Assembly (NCBI RefSeq): GCF_013409625.1
Contig: NZ_JACCBF010000001.1
Coordinates: forward strand, 4,467,001-4,531,000
Origin: Nocardioides kongjuensis
GTDB taxonomy: Bacteria; Actinomycetota; Actinomycetes; Propionibacteriales; Nocardioidaceae
Direction: 5' to 3'
Length of the DNA stretch: 64,000 bases
Part shown: positions 61,014-64,000 of the stretch, in pieces
Position numbering within the stretch: position 1 is the first letter of the stretch
How the letters are laid out: the number at the start of each line of letters is the position of its first letter
The notes under the pieces: generated by a model
The model's input: only the letters and a program-made list of their open reading frames with translations
Databases searched by the model: none
Told to the model about the DNA's origin: nothing
Program-made: the position numbers and the translations under genes

Positions 61014-61607
61014 CTATCCGCGCGCGAGGGCAAGGGCGGTGTCGCGGGCGGCGGCGTCGGCGATGTGGCGCAGCTCGTCCGGCTCGTGCCCCAGGCGGCT
61101 TCGCTGGATGAGGCCCTGCGACAGCGTCACGTAGTGCGCGCTGAGCGCGGCGACGTCGACGTGCGCCGGGCTGTCGCCGAGGTCGCGGAGGAGGCGTTCC
61201 TCGAGGATGGTCTGCAGGTCCCGGGTCGTCCGGTCGATGACCGCGCGCAGCTGCGGTACCTGGTCGAGCAGGGTGAGGCTGTTGAGCATGAGGCAGCCGC
61301 GGCGTCCGGGCTGGCTGGTGCAGTCGCAGATGATGATCTCGAGGTAGTCGCGCGCGCTGGCGGCGACGTCGCCGGAGGTCCCCGCCATCCCGGTCCCGAC
61401 CATCTGCGTCAGGGCCTGGCAGTAGCGGGTGACGGCGCTGACGTAGAGCCCGTTCTTGGAGCGGTAGGCGGCGTAGATGCTCCCGTTGCCGACGGTCGTG
61501 GCGCGGGCCACGTCCTCGATCGAGGTGCCGGCGTACCCGCGGCTCCAGAACAGCTGGATCGCGGCGTCGAGCAGTGCTGGCTCGTCGAACTGGCGCGGGC
61601 GGGGCAT
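61014..61607 (-). CDS. TetR-family regulator
   Basis: 197 residues: DNA-binding domain (LLDAAIQLFWSRGYAGTSIED, GNGSIYAAYRSKNGLY) and a TetR_C_33-like ligand domain with DCTSQPGRRGCLMLNS. Divergent from the GlxA-type gene, its likely target. Confidence 0.88.
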   Translation of the reverse strand: MPRPRQFDEPALLDAAIQLFWSRGYAGTSIEDVARATTVGNGSIYAAYRSKNGLYVSAVTRYCQALTQMVGTGMAGTSGDVAASARDYLEIIICDCTSQPGRRGCLMLNSLTLLDQVPQLRAVIDRTTRDLQTILEERLLRDLGDSPAHVDVAALSAHYVTLSQGLIQRSRLGHEPDELRHIADAAARDTALALARG

Positions 61608-61704
61608 GAGGCGAACCTACGTCCTGGTGGTCGAGGTCACGAAACGTGTCGTGGCCGCCGGACCGGGGTAGCCGCCACGAGGGTTATGGAGGCATCATTC
61701 CACA

Positions 61705-62754
61705 ATGACGTCGCCACGCACTGCTCGTCGGATCGGGTTCCTGGCCTTCGACGGCGCGATGCTCCTCGACCTGAGCGGCCCGGCGGAGGTCTTCGTCGCC
61801 GCCAACAGGCAGGCTCCCGGGGCCTACCAGCTCGAGGTCCTCACCGCGACGGGAGGACCGTTCGAGACCTCGGTCGGGGCGCCCATGGTCGCGGCACCGG
61901 TGCCGGCCTCGGGTGACTTCGACACGGTCCTCGTCGTCGGCAGCGCCGTTCCTGCGGCGCGGTTCGTCACCCCCGAGGTCGTCGCCGCCACCCACGACCT
62001 GGCCCGGCGTACCCGACGCCTCGGCTCGATCTGCACGGGCGCCTTCGCGTTGGCCGAGTCCGGACTGCTCGACGGGCGGGTCGCCACGACGCACTGGAAG
62101 TTCACCGCCGACCTCGCCAGCCGCTACCCGCGCGTGGCCGTGAAGCACGACGCGATCTACGTCCGCGACGAACGGGTCTACAGCTCCGGCGGCGCTGCCG
62201 CGGGCATCGACCTGGCCCTGGCGCTGGTGGAGGAGGACCTCGGCACCGAGCTGGTGCAGGCGGTGGCTCGCGACCTGCTCGTCTACCTCCAGCGAGGAGG
62301 CGACCAGTCCCAGTTCTCGCCCTCCGCCGGCGCGAAGGTGGCGGAGGCCGGCCTGGTCAGGCGCGTCACCGACCACGTGCGCGCCAACCCGCAGCTGCCG
62401 CACACGGTGCGCTCGATGGCGTCATTGGTCAGCCTCAGCGAACGGCAGCTCACCCGCCTGTTCCGCGAGGAGCTGGACACCACGCCGGGGTCGTACGTCG
62501 CCGACCTGCGCTTCGAGATCGCCTGCGACTCCCTGCGTGCCGGATCGACGATCGCCGGCGCAGCTGCGGCGGCCGGCTTCTCCGGAACCGAGATGATGCG
62601 GCGCACCTTCATGAACCGGCTCGGTCGCTCGCCCCGCGCGTACCGCAACGAGGTGTACGCGATCAGTGACCTGCGGCCGGTGCTCACCGGTCGTGGCGCA
62701 ATCCGAGGGATTCCTGTCGCACGAGGTGCAGGTACGGGCACGGCCGCTCGGTAG
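61705..62754 (+). CDS. GlxA-type regulator (DJ-1/PfpI plus AraC domain)
   Basis: 349 residues. An N-terminal DJ-1/PfpI amidotransferase-like domain has the nucleophile-elbow Cys in SICTGAFALAESGLL and HWKF. The C-terminal AraC domain (SMASLVSLSERQLTRLFREEL ... AAAAGFSGTEMMRRTF) binds DNA. The family responds to small metabolites. Confidence 0.92.
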   Translation: MTSPRTARRIGFLAFDGAMLLDLSGPAEVFVAANRQAPGAYQLEVLTATGGPFETSVGAPMVAAPVPASGDFDTVLVVGSAVPAARFVTPEVVAATHDLARRTRRLGSICTGAFALAESGLLDGRVATTHWKFTADLASRYPRVAVKHDAIYVRDERVYSSGGAAAGIDLALALVEEDLGTELVQAVARDLLVYLQRGGDQSQFSPSAGAKVAEAGLVRRVTDHVRANPQLPHTVRSMASLVSLSERQLTRLFREELDTTPGSYVADLRFEIACDSLRAGSTIAGAAAAAGFSGTEMMRRTFMNRLGRSPRAYRNEVYAISDLRPVLTGRGAIRGIPVARGAGTGTAAR

Positions 62755-62819
62755 AGACTCGAGGAGCCAAGCCCACCGGCGGCGCCCGACCCGGGATCCC
62801 CCTACCGAGGAGCACACCC

Positions 62820-63644
62820 ATGCCCACCATCACCACCGATGACAACGTCGAGATCTTCTACAAGGACTGGGGCTCCGGTCAGCCGGTCGTCTTCAGCCAC
62901 GGATGGCCGTTGTCGTCGGACGACTGGGACGCCCAGCTGATGTTCTTCCTCAACCAGGGCTTCCGCGTCGTCGCCCACGACCGTCGCGGCCACGGACGCT
63001 CGGAGCAGGTCGCCGAGGGCCACGACATGGATCACTACGCCGACGACCTGGCGGCCGTCGTGAAGCACCTCGACCTCCGCGACGCCGTGCACGTCGGCCA
63101 CTCGACCGGCGGCGGTGAGGTGGTGCACTACCTGGCCCGTCACGGACAGGACCGGGCGGCGAAGGCCGTGCTGATCAGCGCCGTCCCACCGATCATGGTC
63201 AAGACCGAGTCGAACCCCGGCGGTCTGCCGAAGGAGGTCTTCGACGGGATCCAGCACGAGGTCGCCACCCGCCGCGCGGCCTTCTTCCGTGAGTTCGCCG
63301 AGGGCCCGTTCTACGGCTACAACCGACCGGGAGCCGAGCCGAAGGAAGGCATCATCGCCAACTGGTGGCGTCAGGGAATGGCCGGTGGCGCCAAGGCGCA
63401 CTACGACGGCGTCGTGGCCTTCTCCCAGACCGACTTCACCGCCGACCTCGAGGCAGTGACGCTGCCGGTCCTCGTCCTGCACGGCGAGGACGACCAGGTC
63501 GTGCCGATCGCCGACTCCGCCGAGCTCTCGGCCAAGATCTTGCCCAACGGCACCTTGAAGACCTACCCGGGCTTCCCCCACGGGATGCCGACGACGAACG
63601 CCGACGTCATCAACGCCGACATCCTGGAGTTCATCAAGGGCTGA
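62820..63644 (+). CDS. Alpha/beta hydrolase, non-heme chloroperoxidase-like
   Basis: 274 residues: oxyanion motif FSHGWPLSSDDWD, nucleophile Ser in GHSTGGGEV, acid in HGEDDQVVP and His in FPHGMPTTN. This is the cofactor-free haloperoxidase/esterase group. It lies 65 bases after the GlxA-type gene, which may regulate it. Confidence 0.93.
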   Translation: MPTITTDDNVEIFYKDWGSGQPVVFSHGWPLSSDDWDAQLMFFLNQGFRVVAHDRRGHGRSEQVAEGHDMDHYADDLAAVVKHLDLRDAVHVGHSTGGGEVVHYLARHGQDRAAKAVLISAVPPIMVKTESNPGGLPKEVFDGIQHEVATRRAAFFREFAEGPFYGYNRPGAEPKEGIIANWWRQGMAGGAKAHYDGVVAFSQTDFTADLEAVTLPVLVLHGEDDQVVPIADSAELSAKILPNGTLKTYPGFPHGMPTTNADVINADILEFIKG

Positions 63645-63675
63645 CCGAGCGGTGCCGGCCATCGCCAGGGAGACC

Positions 63676-64000
63676 TCAGCCGGTGGCCGGCACCGACGAG
63701 ATCGTCGCGAAGTGCGGCCCGTCCCCACCCGGTACGCCGCGCAGCCCGCGACCGGGGGTGCGCAGCGTGATCCGGACCCGGTCGGAGCGGAACAGGTCGT
63801 GGGAGAACTCGAACGGCGTCCCTGCGGTGTCGTACGTCGTCCGGGTGATCGAGACGAGCGGGTCGCCGACGGTGACACCGAGGAGGGCGGCCTCCTCGTC
63901 GGTCGCGTGGACCACCTCGACGACCTCCTCGGCGTCGGCGATGGTGACGCCGTAGTCGTTCTCGATCAGCTCGTAGATCGACCCGCCGAGCGGCTGCTCG
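63676..64000 (-). CDS. GntR-family regulator, C-terminal (UTRA) part, cut by window edge
   Basis: The visible 107 residues (GGSIYELIENDYGVTIADAEE ... LLGVTVGDPLVSITRTTYDT ... FEFSHDLFRSDRVRITL) form a UTRA ligand domain. The DNA-binding half lies beyond the right edge. Confidence 0.85.
   Translation of the reverse strand, partial: EQPLGGSIYELIENDYGVTIADAEEVVEVVHATDEEAALLGVTVGDPLVSITRTTYDTAGTPFEFSHDLFRSDRVRITLRTPGRGLRGVPGGDGPHFATISSVPATG

Overview
The window looks like high-GC actinobacterial DNA, most likely from Nocardioides or a close relative. This rests on gene style (sortases, PucR, HxlR and GlxA regulators, ECF sigma factors) and codon use; I could not search a database. The stretch from the left edge to about 56.5 kb has mixed codon use, two broken insertion sequences, duplicated surface genes and, at its right end, a tyrosine integrase next to the 3' third of a tRNA-Thr. 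I read it as a genomic island or heavily remodelled accessory region. From 56.6 kb rightwards the genes are strongly C-ending and look like ordinary chromosome.

Layout. 0-2 kb: broken IS481-like element and a YciI-like gene. 2.4-3.3 kb: small secreted and membrane proteins. 3.4-27 kb: a surface-pilus locus bracketed by two single-chain sigma/anti-sigma fusions: DUF11/SpaA adhesin, two nearly identical LPxTG pilins, class C sortase, a dead IS256 element, a 3169-residue adhesin with 8.6 identical 729-bp repeats, and a lipoprotein. 27-33 kb: small proteins, a TetR regulator, a class E sortase, a metalloprotease. 33.3-35.9 kb: a four-gene cassette of proline-rich surface protein, prolyl-4-hydroxylase-like oxygenase, sortase-like lipoprotein and sulfotransferase. 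36-38 kb: frameshifted VOC gene and a hypothetical. 38.5-49.4 kb: PucR regulator, DUF917, hydantoinase-like gene, peptide ABC transporter and M19 dipeptidase. 49.6-54 kb: two orphan sigma factors, a PLD-like secreted protein, aquaporin. 54.3-56.6 kb: XRE regulator, Xis-like protein, integrase, tRNA-Thr fragment. 56.6-64 kb: frameshifted MBL gene, thioesterase, SDR, MFS and HxlR operon, TetR, GlxA-type regulator, alpha/beta hydrolase, GntR fragment.

The main discovery is a promoter motif, GTAAnn-N16-CGTC (26 bp), found in front of genes 17 times between 353 and 52442, always intergenic where I looked and on the correct strand. It precedes both sigma/anti-sigma fusion genes, both adhesins, the hydroxylase/sulfotransferase cassette, the secreted and small membrane proteins, a PLD-like protein and the aquaporin. 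At four genes the start codon lies exactly 8 nt after CGTC, so those mRNAs are probably leaderless. I infer one envelope regulon, controlled by the membrane-bound sigma fusions, that builds and modifies the cell surface.
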